Part shown: piece after piece, positions 45,775 to 55,461 of the stretch
Layout of the letters: each line of letters begins with the position of its first letter
How positions within the stretch are numbered: the stretch's first letter is position 1
Assembly: GCA_964385175.1 (NCBI GenBank)
Contig: CAYLNL010000009.1
Location: 1 to 64,000, forward strand
From: CAYLNL01 sp964385175
GTDB lineage: Bacteria > Bacteroidota > Bacteroidia > Flavobacteriales > Flavobacteriaceae
Reading direction: 5' to 3'
DNA: 64,000 nt
The notes under the pieces: model-generated
Databases searched by the model: none
The model's input: the letters and a program-made list of their open reading frames with translations, nothing else
Told to the model about the DNA's origin: nothing
Made by a program: the position numbers and the translations under genes

Positions 45775-46413
45775 ATGACACTTGTAGGTAAAAAATTTCC
45801 GAATTTGAATGTAAATGCCATGAATGAAATGGGCGATACCTTTACAATAAATGTATTGGACGAAGCAGTAAGTAACCATAGAAAAGTGCTGTTATTCTGG
45901 TATCCAAAAGATTTTACGTTTGTATGCCCCACTGAATTACACGCCTTTCAAGAAGCGCTCCCCGAGTTTGAAAAACGGAATACTTTGGTTATCGGCGCTT
46001 CCTGCGACACGGCAGAAGTGCATTTCGCATGGTTAAACACGCCTAAAGATAATGGTGGCATAGAAGGAGTTACCTACCCTATTTTAGCCGATACCAATCG
46101 TAACCTCGCCAACATGCTAAACATTCTAGATATTAGCGAAGAGATTTATAATGAAGATACAGATACCCTGATGTACCAGGGAGATAATGTAACCTACCGC
46201 GCTACCTATTTGATTGATGAAACCGGGACGGTTTTTCATGAAAGTATTAACCACATGCCCTTAGGTAGAAATGTACATGAGTTTTTGCGATTGATTGACG
46301 CTTATACCCATGTTCAGAGACATGGCGAAGTATGTCCTGCCAACTGGGAAGCCGGGAAAGACGCCATGAAGGCAAACAGAAAAGGCGTAGCCGCTTACCT
46401 AAGCACGCATTAA
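45775..46413 (+). CDS. 2-Cys peroxiredoxin (AhpC/Prx1 type)
   Basis: 212 residues; reduces H2O2 and organic peroxides with electrons from thioredoxin. The peroxidatic Cys is in DFTFVCPTELHAF and the resolving Cys in the C-terminal GEVCPANWEAGKDAM. The first residues TLVGKKFPNLNVNAM are the usual peroxiredoxin start. It leads an operon with a thioredoxin (10 bp gap) and a DUF6952 gene, and thioredoxin reductase follows 640 bp later: substrate, donor and reductase in one place. Confidence 0.95.
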   Translation: MTLVGKKFPNLNVNAMNEMGDTFTINVLDEAVSNHRKVLLFWYPKDFTFVCPTELHAFQEALPEFEKRNTLVIGASCDTAEVHFAWLNTPKDNGGIEGVTYPILADTNRNLANMLNILDISEEIYNEDTDTLMYQGDNVTYRATYLIDETGTVFHESINHMPLGRNVHEFLRLIDAYTHVQRHGEVCPANWEAGKDAMKANRKGVAAYLSTH

Positions 46414-46423
46414 TTTTTTGTAT

Positions 46424-46738
46424 ATGCTACTCGAATTAGAAACAGATACCTTAGCCAGCCTTATTAAAAATAATGAAACCGTAGTGGTGCAATATTCTGC
46501 CTCGTGGTGTGGCAACTGCCGCATTATGAAACCCAAGTTCAAAAAACTGGCAGAAGAAACCACCGGCGCTCTTTTTGTTATGGCAGATGCTGAGAAATTC
46601 CCCGAGTCCAGAAAATTAGCGAAGGTAGATAACCTCCCTACCTTCGCTACCTTTAAACATGGAGAATTTGTAAACCAGGTGCAAACCAACAAATTGGAAA
46701 ACTTAATACAATTAGTCCATGAAGTTACCCATAATTAA
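46424..46738 (+). CDS. Thioredoxin-family protein with CGNC active site
   Basis: 104 residues with a thioredoxin fold: VVVQYSASWCGNCRIMKPKF carries the motif C-G-N-C instead of the classical C-G-P-C, and DNLPTFATFKHGEFV has the conserved cis-Pro (LPTF). The changed dipeptide may tune redox potential. The ATG at 46424 is preferred; an upstream frame extension adds two residues. It is probably the electron donor of the adjoining peroxiredoxin. It overlaps the next gene by 20 bp. Confidence 0.92.
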   Translation: MLLELETDTLASLIKNNETVVVQYSASWCGNCRIMKPKFKKLAEETTGALFVMADAEKFPESRKLAKVDNLPTFATFKHGEFVNQVQTNKLENLIQLVHEVTHN

Positions 46739-46976
46739 ACGCCTCACCGAGTTTATAGAAGCAAATGACGCCGACTATGTTATTGAGACTATTGAAACAT
46801 TAGAAGCCTTAACCGATGTTCCTTCTTTAAAAGAAGAAGACCTAAACCTTATAGGCGAACTCATCTCCAATATGTACGGCGCCTTGGAAGTTAGCGCCCT
46901 CATAAAAAATGGCATGGACAAAAAAGAGGCGTTAAATACCTTTATGAAACGGGTGCAAGACGCTATTGACAAATAA
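46719..46976 (+). CDS. DUF6952-family small protein
   Basis: 85 residues, acidic, mostly helical, no Cys, signal peptide or membrane part (SGL-type motif: LPIIKRLTEFIEANDADYVIETIETLEALTDV). I recognise it as the Bacteroidota DUF6952 family; function unknown. Its start overlaps the thioredoxin gene by 20 bp, so translation is coupled, and it sits in the same place in this redox operon. Confidence 0.75.
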   Translation: MKLPIIKRLTEFIEANDADYVIETIETLEALTDVPSLKEEDLNLIGELISNMYGALEVSALIKNGMDKKEALNTFMKRVQDAIDK

Positions 46977-47617
46977 ACGGGAGAGAGCCAAGAATCAAGA
47001 GAACTTGCCCTGAGCGAAGCCGAAGGGAGAGCCAAGAATCAAGAACCGAGATAGCATCGGGAAATAAATCCTACATTTCAAGACACCCATAAAACACATC
47101 GTCCCTGAGATTAAAAAGATTGTTTTGTAGATTTTGATAAACAGATTGTTATGTGTTGCTCATTATATTACCCTATCTTTTTTCCAGCCTCTTAATAGTG
47201 TCAGCAAAAGACATTAAGGCTCTCGCAGAGAACCCAAAACTCAAAAGCTATTATTGAGTTACCGGGTTATCCTGTCTCAATACGCATATCTCACTACCCA
47301 CTGTTTTATGTCGCTCCCAAAAGACCCTAAGATTTTCGCAAAAAACACAAAACACAAATGGGTTACCAAGCCATTCTATCTCAATACTTATATCTCACTA
47401 CCCATATCTCACTACCCACTGTTTTATGTCGCCCCCAAAAGACCCTAAGATTTTCGCAAAGAACACAAAACACAAATGGGTTACCAAGCCATTCTGTCTC
47501 AATACTCATATCTCACTACTCACTACTATAAACAGACTTGTTTATCAACTAACATCGCAAAACCTGCATAAAACTGTATCTTTGTTTCCTCAAACTATAA
47601 ACTAACCTCATCTCATT
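46977..47617. repeat. 640-bp repeat-filled intergenic region
   Basis: No gene. Two 17-bp copies of GAGAGCCAAGAATCAAG (46983-46999 and 47027-47043) flank the imperfect palindrome CCCTGAGCGAAGCCGAAGGG. A 118-bp unit is tandemly repeated at 47285-47402 and 47403-47520 with few differences, and a diverged third part lies at 47221-47284. A TATCTTTG element at 47577-47584 is a candidate trxB promoter, 34 bp before its ATG. Confidence 0.8.
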
Positions 47618-48571
47618 ATGACTGGTACTGTTGAACGTGTGAAATGCCTCATAATAGGTTCTGGCCCCGCCGGCTACACCGCCGCCATTTATGCCGCCCG
47701 CGCCGATTTAAAACCCGTGCTTTACACCGGGCTGGAGCCTGGCGGGCAACTTACCACTACTACCGAAGTAGAGAATTTTCCCGGCTACCCCGAGGGAATA
47801 GATGGCCCTACCATGATGCTTCAACTTCAACAACAGGCAGAACGTTTTGAAACCGATGTACGCATAGGAATGGCTACCGCCGTTTCCTTCAGCCAGAAAG
47901 TGGGAGGGCTTCATAAAGTAACTATTGACGATACAAAAGAAGTAGAAGCCCAAACCGTTATCATCGCCACCGGCGCTTCCGCCAAATACTTAGGATTGCC
48001 CAGCGAACAACGCCTTCGCGGCGGGGGCGTATCTGCCTGCGCCGTGTGCGATGGGTTTTTCTACAAAGGGCAAGACGTAGCCATTGTAGGCGGCGGCGAT
48101 ACTGCAGCCGAAGAAGCTACCTACCTCGCCAACATCTGTAGCAACGTAACCATGCTGGTACGGGGCGATGCCATGCGCGCGTCGAAAGCCATGCAGCACC
48201 GCGTAAATAATACACCCAATTTAGAAGTGCGCTACAATACCCAGGTAGAAGAGGTTTTGGGAGACAAGATAGTAGAGGGTTTAAAAATCTTAAACAGCAA
48301 AACCGGCGAAAAAGAAACACTAAAAATTACCGGTCTATTCCTCGCCATAGGCCATACCCCTAACACAGCCCTTTTTAAAGGGCAGTTAGATATGGATGCC
48401 ACCGGTTACATACTAACCCAGGGAAAAACCACTCACACCAACAAACCCGGCGTATTTGCCTGCGGAGATGTCCAGGACAAAGTCTATCGGCAGGCTGTTA
48501 CCGCTGCCGGAACCGGTTGTATGGCGGCTTTAGACGCCGAGCGCTATTTGGCTGAAGTAGGAGTTTCGTAA
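47618..48571 (+). CDS. trxB: Thioredoxin reductase
   Basis: 317 residues; FAD/NADPH enzyme that reduces thioredoxin. FAD loop CLIIGSGPAGYTAAIYAARA, active site ACAVCDGFFYKG (CxxC), NADPH loop VAIVGGGDTAAEEA, and C-terminal ACGDVQDKVYRQAVTAAGTG. It closes the redox set begun by the peroxiredoxin operon upstream. The start is MTGTVERVKCLI. The 251 bp after it, up to susC, show no gene. Confidence 0.97.
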   Translation: MTGTVERVKCLIIGSGPAGYTAAIYAARADLKPVLYTGLEPGGQLTTTTEVENFPGYPEGIDGPTMMLQLQQQAERFETDVRIGMATAVSFSQKVGGLHKVTIDDTKEVEAQTVIIATGASAKYLGLPSEQRLRGGGVSACAVCDGFFYKGQDVAIVGGGDTAAEEATYLANICSNVTMLVRGDAMRASKAMQHRVNNTPNLEVRYNTQVEEVLGDKIVEGLKILNSKTGEKETLKITGLFLAIGHTPNTALFKGQLDMDATGYILTQGKTTHTNKPGVFACGDVQDKVYRQAVTAAGTGCMAALDAERYLAEVGVS

Positions 48572-48822
48572 ACTTCATTACCACACATGCCATTTTTTTA
48601 AAGTAAGTTTTCTTTACGGAATCACTTCTCTATTTTTTGTGTTACTTTTATTACAATCTGGTAAACAAATAGTTACAGTGAGCTCAGCAAGTTATTTCCC
48701 CGCCCAATATGCTGATAAATCCCTTAGAGCCCATAACTTTTTTTACTAAAAAATAGATTTTATTGTGTAGATACCAGTAAATAGTATAAATTTACCCCCA
48801 GCTAATTCAAAAATCAAAGTTT

Positions 48823-51800
48823 ATGAAGGGTAAAATCTTTATTCTATTCCTGCTTTTTATTACTACAATATCCTACGCACAAACCATTACCGGGAAGGTT
48901 TCCGATGCTTTAAAAGAACCTTTAATCGGGGTATCGGTTGTAGTAGAAGGCAAGCGAATAGGAACCACTACCGATTTTGATGGTAACTACACCATCAGCG
49001 CCAAACGAGGCGATGTTCTCAAATTCACCTACGTAGGCCTACAAACCAAAACGGTTACGGTAGGCGCCGATACCGTGATAAATGTAACGATGGAAGAAGA
49101 TGCCACAGCATTGAATGAGGTGGTAATTACTGCATTGGGGATTAAAAAAGCCAAGCGCTCCGTAGGATATTCTGTCCAGGAACTCGGCGCAGACCAAATA
49201 GCCCGCGAAGGAAGCCAGGATGTGCTCAGCGCCCTGCAAGGCAAAATAGCCGGGGTTACCATAAATGCAACGGGTGGCGCCGCCGGAGCCGGATCTAACA
49301 TCCTTATCCGCGGTGTTACCTCCCTCAACGCATCGGGAGACAACCAGCCCTTATTTGTGGTAGATGGCGTTCCCATCAGTAACCTTGCCACTTCCGGGAG
49401 CGTACTGCCCAGCACAGGCTCCAATTCCCCTTCCTCTTCCGAGCAGTTTTCTTACACCAACCGGGGAGCCGATATTAACCCAGACGATATTGAAACCATC
49501 TCTGTCCTTAAAGGACCTGCTGCTACCGCACTATACGGACTGCGCGCTGCCAACGGGGTGGTGCTCATTACTACCAAACGCGGCAAAAGCGGGCAAATGC
49601 AATTTAACTTTAGAACTTCGGCAGGATGGAGCGAGGTAGGCAAAACCCCCGAAGTGCAAACCCGCTGGCGCGAAGGCTTCAGTGGCGTAGCCATTTCATC
49701 CGATGACCCTGCCGCTCCTACCGGTTACAGCTATGCCCCCGGCAACACCTTTGGTTTTTGGTCTTTTGGACCAGAATACGGGCCCAACGACCGGTTTTAT
49801 AACAATTTCAGGGACTTTTTCCGCAAAGGCTTTTCTTCTTCCAATACTTTAAATGTAAATGGAGGCGGGAAAAACTATACCTACTTTGGTTCTATTTCCC
49901 GTTCCGATGAAGATGGTATTGTGCCCAACACATTTTTCTCCAGAACCACTGCCAAACTCTCCGGAATCGTAAACATAAGCGAGAAATTTTCCGTAGAACC
50001 TTCGGTTTCATACATTCTCTCTGATGGACGGCTACCCAACGGGGGCGATAAATCAATAATGAGTTCGCTTTCCTACTGGTCGCCTACCATCAACGTAAAT
50101 GATTACCTCACTGTAAACGGAACCGAGAAAAACTATTCTAACGGCGTGGTGGACAATCCCCGTTATTTTGCCGAAGTAAGCGCCTTAGACAGCCGCGTAA
50201 ACCGGTTGCTGGGAAATATTAAATTCAATTACAACATCACCAACTGGTTGAATGTGCAGTACCAACTGGGTATTGACAATTACCACGATAACCGGGTGCG
50301 GTTTGTTCCCCCCGATGTAGATGCCGGCACAGCGGTACAAGGATTTATTGTACACCAGGGCATTAACTACAACGAGCTTACTTCTAACTTATTTGTAACC
50401 CTCAGCAGAGATTTCAACGAAAATTTAAAAGGCTCTTTCCTCGTTGGAAACCAGGTTACCGATATTGAAACCCGCTCCTTATTAAGTCGGGCAGAAGGAT
50501 TAGACCCTACTGACCTGAAGAATTTTGAAGCGGCTACTAACTTTTTCGGAGACCGCCGGAATACCGAGCGAAACCTCTCTGGTGTTTTTGGTGACCTTCG
50601 GTTAGAATACAAAAATACCCTCTTTTTGAGCGTTACCGGGCGAAACGACTGGTCTTCTACCTTGCCCAAAGCCAACCGCAGTTTCTTTTATCCCTCTGCC
50701 AGCTTGAGCTATGTGCTTTCTCAAACCCTGGCAGATACCGATAACCTGCCCGGGTTTCTAAACTTTGCGAAACTACGAGCCTCGTATGCCGAGGTGGGTA
50801 AAGATGCCGGTGTATATCTTACCGGGATTTATTACGACCAACCTTCTAACTTCCCCTTTGGAGAGGTAGATGGTTTTTCCCAAGACTCTAATGGAGGCTC
50901 TGATAAGCTAAAGCCCGAGCGAACCGCCGGGTTAGAGTTTGGCGGCGAATTCCGCTTTCTCCAAAATCGATTTGGCTTTGACCTCACTTATTACCAACAA
51001 AACAGTAAAGACCAGATTTTTAACGTTCCGGCGCCGCAAAGCTCTGGTTTTGATAGCTTTACCCTCAATACCGGTGAAGTAGTGAACCGGGGGTGGGAAG
51101 TATTGGTAAATGGCACCCCTTTGAAAACTTCCAACTTTAGTTGGGACCTTACGCTAAACTGGTCGAAAGTAAAAGGAGAAGTGCTTTCCCTCCCCGAACA
51201 AATTGATGAAGTTGTTTTTGCAGACAGCGGCTTTGGCGTTGTCTCAAAATTAGTAGTAGGAGGCTCTCCCGGCGACTTGTATGGTTTTACCTATTCGTAT
51301 GACGAAAATGGAAATCGCATTATCGCAGCCAATGGTTTTCCTTTAATTAATACCAGTCAGCAGGTAAAGGTAGGAAATGCCTTCCCCGACTGGTTGGGCA
51401 GTGTGCAAAGCAGTTTCAACTGGAAAGGACTTTCCCTCTCCTTTTTGGTAGAGCGCAAGGAGGGAGGCGATGCCTATGACTCCGGGCAGCGAAACGGGCT
51501 TCGGAACGGGGTGTTAAAAATTACCGAGTTCCGCAACGAGGAAATGGTTTTTGAAGGCGTTCTGGCAGATGGTACGCCCAACACCACACCCGTAAACATT
51601 ACCCAAAACTATTACCGGAGCGCTTCCATCTATAACCGCGCTTCCGAAATCTTGGTGCAGGATACCTCCTGGTGGCGGTTGCGAAATGTAACCCTTTCGT
51701 ATGAGTTGCCTTCTAAATTGATAGATAACACCGGGATAGACCGGATTTTCCTGAATTTTACGGGCACTAACCTATGGTTAAAAACCGATTTCAGGGGCTA

Positions 51801-51909
51801 CGACCCGGAAGGAACTCAGTTTAGTGCCGGCACCAATGCCTATGGGTTCACCGGGCTCAACATTCCCAATACAAAAAGTTACTTTTTTGGCATTAACTTA
51901 AATTTTTAA
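48823..51909 (+). CDS. SusC/RagA-family TonB-dependent outer-membrane transporter
   Basis: 1028 residues: signal peptide (ILFLLFITTISYAQ), a carboxypeptidase-regulatory-like domain (TGKVSDALKEPLIGVSVVVEG, 22-100), a TonB-box area (LNEVVITALGIKKAKRSVGYSV), the plug (LQGKIAGVTIN, LFVVDGVPISN) and a 22-strand barrel ending SYFFGINLNF. It imports a nutrient with its SusD partner, 4 bp downstream. No glycoside hydrolase, peptidase cluster or sigma/anti-sigma pair adjoins, so the substrate (glycan, peptide or other) is unknown. A possible promoter TTG-N21-TAAATTTA lies at 48763-48794. Confidence 0.95.
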   Translation: MKGKIFILFLLFITTISYAQTITGKVSDALKEPLIGVSVVVEGKRIGTTTDFDGNYTISAKRGDVLKFTYVGLQTKTVTVGADTVINVTMEEDATALNEVVITALGIKKAKRSVGYSVQELGADQIAREGSQDVLSALQGKIAGVTINATGGAAGAGSNILIRGVTSLNASGDNQPLFVVDGVPISNLATSGSVLPSTGSNSPSSSEQFSYTNRGADINPDDIETISVLKGPAATALYGLRAANGVVLITTKRGKSGQMQFNFRTSAGWSEVGKTPEVQTRWREGFSGVAISSDDPAAPTGYSYAPGNTFGFWSFGPEYGPNDRFYNNFRDFFRKGFSSSNTLNVNGGGKNYTYFGSISRSDEDGIVPNTFFSRTTAKLSGIVNISEKFSVEPSVSYILSDGRLPNGGDKSIMSSLSYWSPTINVNDYLTVNGTEKNYSNGVVDNPRYFAEVSALDSRVNRLLGNIKFNYNITNWLNVQYQLGIDNYHDNRVRFVPPDVDAGTAVQGFIVHQGINYNELTSNLFVTLSRDFNENLKGSFLVGNQVTDIETRSLLSRAEGLDPTDLKNFEAATNFFGDRRNTERNLSGVFGDLRLEYKNTLFLSVTGRNDWSSTLPKANRSFFYPSASLSYVLSQTLADTDNLPGFLNFAKLRASYAEVGKDAGVYLTGIYYDQPSNFPFGEVDGFSQDSNGGSDKLKPERTAGLEFGGEFRFLQNRFGFDLTYYQQNSKDQIFNVPAPQSSGFDSFTLNTGEVVNRGWEVLVNGTPLKTSNFSWDLTLNWSKVKGEVLSLPEQIDEVVFADSGFGVVSKLVVGGSPGDLYGFTYSYDENGNRIIAANGFPLINTSQQVKVGNAFPDWLGSVQSSFNWKGLSLSFLVERKEGGDAYDSGQRNGLRNGVLKITEFRNEEMVFEGVLADGTPNTTPVNITQNYYRSASIYNRASEILVQDTSWWRLRNVTLSYELPSKLIDNTGIDRIFLNFTGTNLWLKTDFRGYDPEGTQFSAGTNAYGFTGLNIPNTKSYFFGINLNF

Positions 51910-51913
51910 AATC

Positions 51914-53401
51914 ATGAAGAATTTAAAATATAGCTTATTGGCAGCCCTTTCCATCCTATTTATAGGATGTGATAGTTTCCTGGATGATAACATAGACCCC
52001 AACAAATCGGTATTAGAAGACCTGAAACCTTCTGATATGTTGCCTACTTCTATTTACTACACCTCACAGGCTCATTACAATGTCTCGTTTAGTGTATGCC
52101 AGTACTCCCAGCAATTAGCCTCGTACTTTACCCCGGGGCCCGACACGCAGGAAGAAATCCAGATTTCCGGCGCATGGGGGCTCATTTATTCCGGCGCTCT
52201 TTCCGATATAAAAGCGTTGTCTATCCTGGCAGAGCGCGACAAATCTGCTCATTACCAGGGCATTGCTATGATACTCCGGGCTACTAATCTGGCGCTGGCT
52301 ACCGACCAATGGGGCGATGTGCCGGCTTCTGCGGCTACTTTGGGAGAGGCCGATTTTAATCCCTCTTTTGATGCCCAGGAAGATGTGTACACCCTGGTAA
52401 ATACTCTCCTTGATGATGCTATTGAGTTGTTGAGCGGGCCTGATAATTCTGGTTTAACGATTGGGGAAGATGATATTATTTATGGAGGAAATATAGACCG
52501 GTGGATAAAGGCTGCATATTCCCTGAAGGCTCGTTATTCGCTGCACCTCACCGAAATAAACCAAACCCAGGCGGTAGCCGGTGCGCTGGCGAACCTGGCG
52601 AATGCTTTTGAGGGTAACCAGGACGATTTTCAACTGGTTTATAATGACCGGAATTTTAACCCATGGAATGCAGGCGTGGTGCTGCCCAATAATACCGGGA
52701 ACCGCTCTGTGTTACTTTCTGACCAATTGGTGAGTTTAATGAATGGCACTTCCTTTCCGTTTGCTGCTATAACAGTAGATCCCCGGTTAGCGCTTATCTC
52801 TACCATTAACGGAACTACCGAACTGGTTTACACCGGGGCGGTAAATGGCACCGGTGGCAGGGATGTGGCGGGAGCATCGGCTACAGCAGATTTGGGAGCG
52901 AGTGATTTTTATTCTTCTCAAACGGCTCCTTTGATTATGGTGAGCTATTCTGAGCAGAAATTTATTGAGGCAGAAGCACTCTTCTTGCAAAACGGAGGTA
53001 CTGCCACCTCAGTAGGGAGCACGGTAGGAGCCTATAACGCTTATATAGACGGAATACGGGCGAATATGGATAAAATAGGCGTGCCTGCCGCCGACAGGGA
53101 TGCGTACCTTGCGGATGCTTCTGTAGCGGTTGGGCCGGATAATTTAATGCTCGCGCATATTATGCGCGAAAAAACCATCGCTACATTTTTAAGCCCTGAG
53201 TCTTTTGTGGACTTGCGCCGCTATGATTTTGACCCAAATGTGTTTATTGGCTTAACCTTGCCCGCCAACCATGAAGATTCTCTAAACGGGCAATGGGCGC
53301 GACGGGCGCAATATCCTTCTTCTGAACAAACCCGCAACGGGGCAGAGGTGGCTAAGGTGAGACAGGAATCTAACGTAGGTGTTTGGTGGGATGCGAATTA
53401 A
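51914..53401 (+). CDS. SusD/RagB-family outer-membrane lipoprotein
   Basis: 495 residues; lipoprotein signal LLAALSILFIGCDSF (lipobox FIGC). The SusD-like alpha-helical (TPR) fold is suggested by YSLKARYSLHLTEINQTQ and VSYSEQKFIEAEALFLQNGG; the C-terminal SPESFVDLRRYDF is characteristic. It forms the lid of the SusC channel. It starts 4 bp after susC. Its last 32 bp overlap the end of the convergent oxoamine-synthase-like gene. Confidence 0.93.
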   Translation: MKNLKYSLLAALSILFIGCDSFLDDNIDPNKSVLEDLKPSDMLPTSIYYTSQAHYNVSFSVCQYSQQLASYFTPGPDTQEEIQISGAWGLIYSGALSDIKALSILAERDKSAHYQGIAMILRATNLALATDQWGDVPASAATLGEADFNPSFDAQEDVYTLVNTLLDDAIELLSGPDNSGLTIGEDDIIYGGNIDRWIKAAYSLKARYSLHLTEINQTQAVAGALANLANAFEGNQDDFQLVYNDRNFNPWNAGVVLPNNTGNRSVLLSDQLVSLMNGTSFPFAAITVDPRLALISTINGTTELVYTGAVNGTGGRDVAGASATADLGASDFYSSQTAPLIMVSYSEQKFIEAEALFLQNGGTATSVGSTVGAYNAYIDGIRANMDKIGVPAADRDAYLADASVAVGPDNLMLAHIMREKTIATFLSPESFVDLRRYDFDPNVFIGLTLPANHEDSLNGQWARRAQYPSSEQTRNGAEVAKVRQESNVGVWWDAN

Positions 53402-54431
53402 CGGTATTTGCCAACTCTATAATATCTTTTTCAGTATGATGAGCGCTCAAAACAATTCGGTTTAGGGCGCTCTCTTTTTCATTGGGATAGCTGAAATGTG
53501 TTACAATGATGGCGTGTTCCAGCAGGTATTTTGTTAGCGTTTCGTCTGCGTAGGAAAAAGCGGGGTGGTTTTTCACGTGTTGGAAAGGAGTTACCGGATG
53601 TGTTTTTTCTTTGAACAACTCTATGTTACCGGTGAGTAGTTGGCGTTTTTCTTCGTAAATGGTTTGAGCATCTAATAAAGTGGCTATAGCATGAGGTGCA
53701 GCTGGGCTGGCTGCTATAAACCCATTTGTTTGCGCAAGTTTTTCCATGCGAGAAATGCTCCCTGCAATCATTCCTGCCTGTACGCCAAATCCTTTGCCTA
53801 AGGAGCCGCACACTATTAACTCTTGTACGGGCAATTCCCGGAGCGCACCATAGGCGCCTCCGCCGCGCGCACCTAATACGCCCAGCCCGTGAGAGTCATC
53901 GGCTACCAAAATAATTTCCTGGAGAGGCATATCGTCCAAAAGATGTATATTGGGATAAGCATCTTCCTTAAAATCAATAGTATCTATATAAACAACAGGT
54001 GTTTCGGGAGACTGGTTGGTAAAATGCTGGTGCAAGGCTGCCCGAAATTCTGGGAGGGTACGGTAGTTTTTACTGTAGGGTTGGCGCAGGGCGGGGTGTG
54101 CAGAGGGGGCGTAAAAGGCTTTGTAATTGGGTTGACTGAAATAGGCGCTTACTAACTGGCCTGCCATGTAGCCGGAAGAAAGGGTTATGCAGGCGGGGCT
54201 GCCAAGTAAACGGGCTAAAAGAGCCTCTGCCTCTTCGTAGAGGGTAAAACGGATATTGGCTTTCCGGGAGGCGGTGTAGCTAACGCCATAGTTTTCTACA
54301 TTTTTTACAACTATTTTTCGGAATGCGGCATCGGTTTGTAGTCCCAGGTAAGCGGTCCCACCAAAATAGGTATAGGTTTTTCCAAGGTGTTCTATAATTC
54401 TGCCCGGGAAGGTATTTACGGGAAATATCAT
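53370..54431 (-). CDS. Alpha-oxoamine synthase-like PLP enzyme (8-amino-7-oxononanoate synthase family)
   Basis: 353 residues. The family signature is seen in YTASRKANIRFTLYEEAE, LSSGYMAGQLVS, VADDSHGLGVLG and the PLP lysine in CGSLGKGFGVQAGMIAG. Members condense an amino acid with an acyl-CoA; this one is shorter than BioF (about 385). The gene overlaps the dipeptide epimerase by 4 bp, so its role is probably tied to it rather than to biotin; the substrate is unknown. Its 3' end overlaps susD by 32 bp tail to tail. Confidence 0.8.
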   Translation of the reverse strand: MIFPVNTFPGRIIEHLGKTYTYFGGTAYLGLQTDAAFRKIVVKNVENYGVSYTASRKANIRFTLYEEAEALLARLLGSPACITLSSGYMAGQLVSAYFSQPNYKAFYAPSAHPALRQPYSKNYRTLPEFRAALHQHFTNQSPETPVVYIDTIDFKEDAYPNIHLLDDMPLQEIILVADDSHGLGVLGARGGGAYGALRELPVQELIVCGSLGKGFGVQAGMIAGSISRMEKLAQTNGFIAASPAAPHAIATLLDAQTIYEEKRQLLTGNIELFKEKTHPVTPFQHVKNHPAFSYADETLTKYLLEHAIIVTHFSYPNEKESALNRIVLSAHHTEKDIIELANTVNSHPTKHLR

Positions 54432-55441
54432 ACCAGGAGCGTTACGCCGGTGCCGGGAACAGTTGGGAAAATCACCTTGCCGTCCCCGAGAATTTTCACC
54501 CCGGCGGCAATATCAGTTTTTAAGAGCATCGCCCCGTCCATGTCCACATAATCTAATTGAGGAAGAAGCTGGGCGATGGCAGAAATGCCCACGGTAGATT
54601 CAGTCATACAGCCCACCATTACCTTCAATCCCAATTCTTTTGCTTTTTTAATCATCCGCCGGGCAGGAGTAAGCCCGCCACACTTGGTGAGCTTAATGTT
54701 GATGCCATGAAAATAGCCATCACAGGCGGCTACATCTTCTTCTACCAGGCAACTTTCGTCTGCCACCAGGGGGAGAGTGCTGGCTGCCATCACTGCTTTC
54801 ATGCTTTCTTTTTGGGAGGCGGGGAGGGGTTGTTCAATAAACTCTACACCCAATTTTTTCAACTCAAAAGAATTTCGGATGGTTTCTTCGGCTCCCCAGG
54901 CGCCGTTGGCATCTACCCGGAAAACAGCATCGGTAACTTCTCGTAGCTTTTTCACAATACTAATATCGTCATGCGTTCCAAGTTTTATTTTATAAATGGG
55001 CCAGGGTTTTTCCTTTATTTTTTCAATCATTTTCTCTTTAGCCGCCAGCCCGATGGTGTAATTGGTAATAGGGTAGGAGGTTATGCTTTGCCCCCAGAGT
55101 TCATGAAGGGGCTTGCCCTCGAGCTTTCCTGCTAAATCGTTATAAGCCATATCTAAGGCGCAAATAGCAAAGTTAGAAAGGGGGAGGGAGGTTAAAAACC
55201 GGTGAAAATTTTCGGGGGTTGTATGGGGATGGGCTTCCAGTTGATTTTTCAGAGCCTGTATCTCCTTCATCATTCCACTCAAAGTAATGTTGTAATAGGG
55301 ATTAGATGTAGCTTCTCCGTAACCGGTGCACCCATTTAGGGTAAGAGCTACAATGAGGGTATCCTGGAAATCGTGCGACTCGCGGGAGATGGTGAAGGTG
55401 TGCCGGAGTTCTAATTGCTGGGGGATGAGTTGGAGGTGCAT
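54428..55441 (-). CDS. Dipeptide epimerase (L-Ala-D/L-Glu type, enolase superfamily)
   Basis: 337 residues from ATG 55441 (MHLQLIPQQLELRHTFTIS; the frame is open 16 codons further). Enolase-superfamily marks: KxK in YKIKLGTHDD, metal ligands in VDANGAW, EQPLP and ADESCL, the Lys of NIKLTKCGG and the DYVDMDGAMLL end that sets dipeptide specificity. It probably epimerises L-Ala-D-Glu from murein to L-Ala-L-Glu in peptidoglycan recycling. It is 20 bp downstream of the hydrolase and overlaps the next gene by 4 bp. Confidence 0.88.
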   Translation of the reverse strand: MHLQLIPQQLELRHTFTISRESHDFQDTLIVALTLNGCTGYGEATSNPYYNITLSGMMKEIQALKNQLEAHPHTTPENFHRFLTSLPLSNFAICALDMAYNDLAGKLEGKPLHELWGQSITSYPITNYTIGLAAKEKMIEKIKEKPWPIYKIKLGTHDDISIVKKLREVTDAVFRVDANGAWGAEETIRNSFELKKLGVEFIEQPLPASQKESMKAVMAASTLPLVADESCLVEEDVAACDGYFHGINIKLTKCGGLTPARRMIKKAKELGLKVMVGCMTESTVGISAIAQLLPQLDYVDMDGAMLLKTDIAAGVKILGDGKVIFPTVPGTGVTLLV

Positions 55442-55461
55442 GTAGTATTTATAAATATAAT

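Noticed and set aside
47221..47520. 118-bp tandem repeat as CRISPR or coding region
   Set aside because: Repeat units abut without spacers, there are only two full copies, and no cas gene exists in the window.
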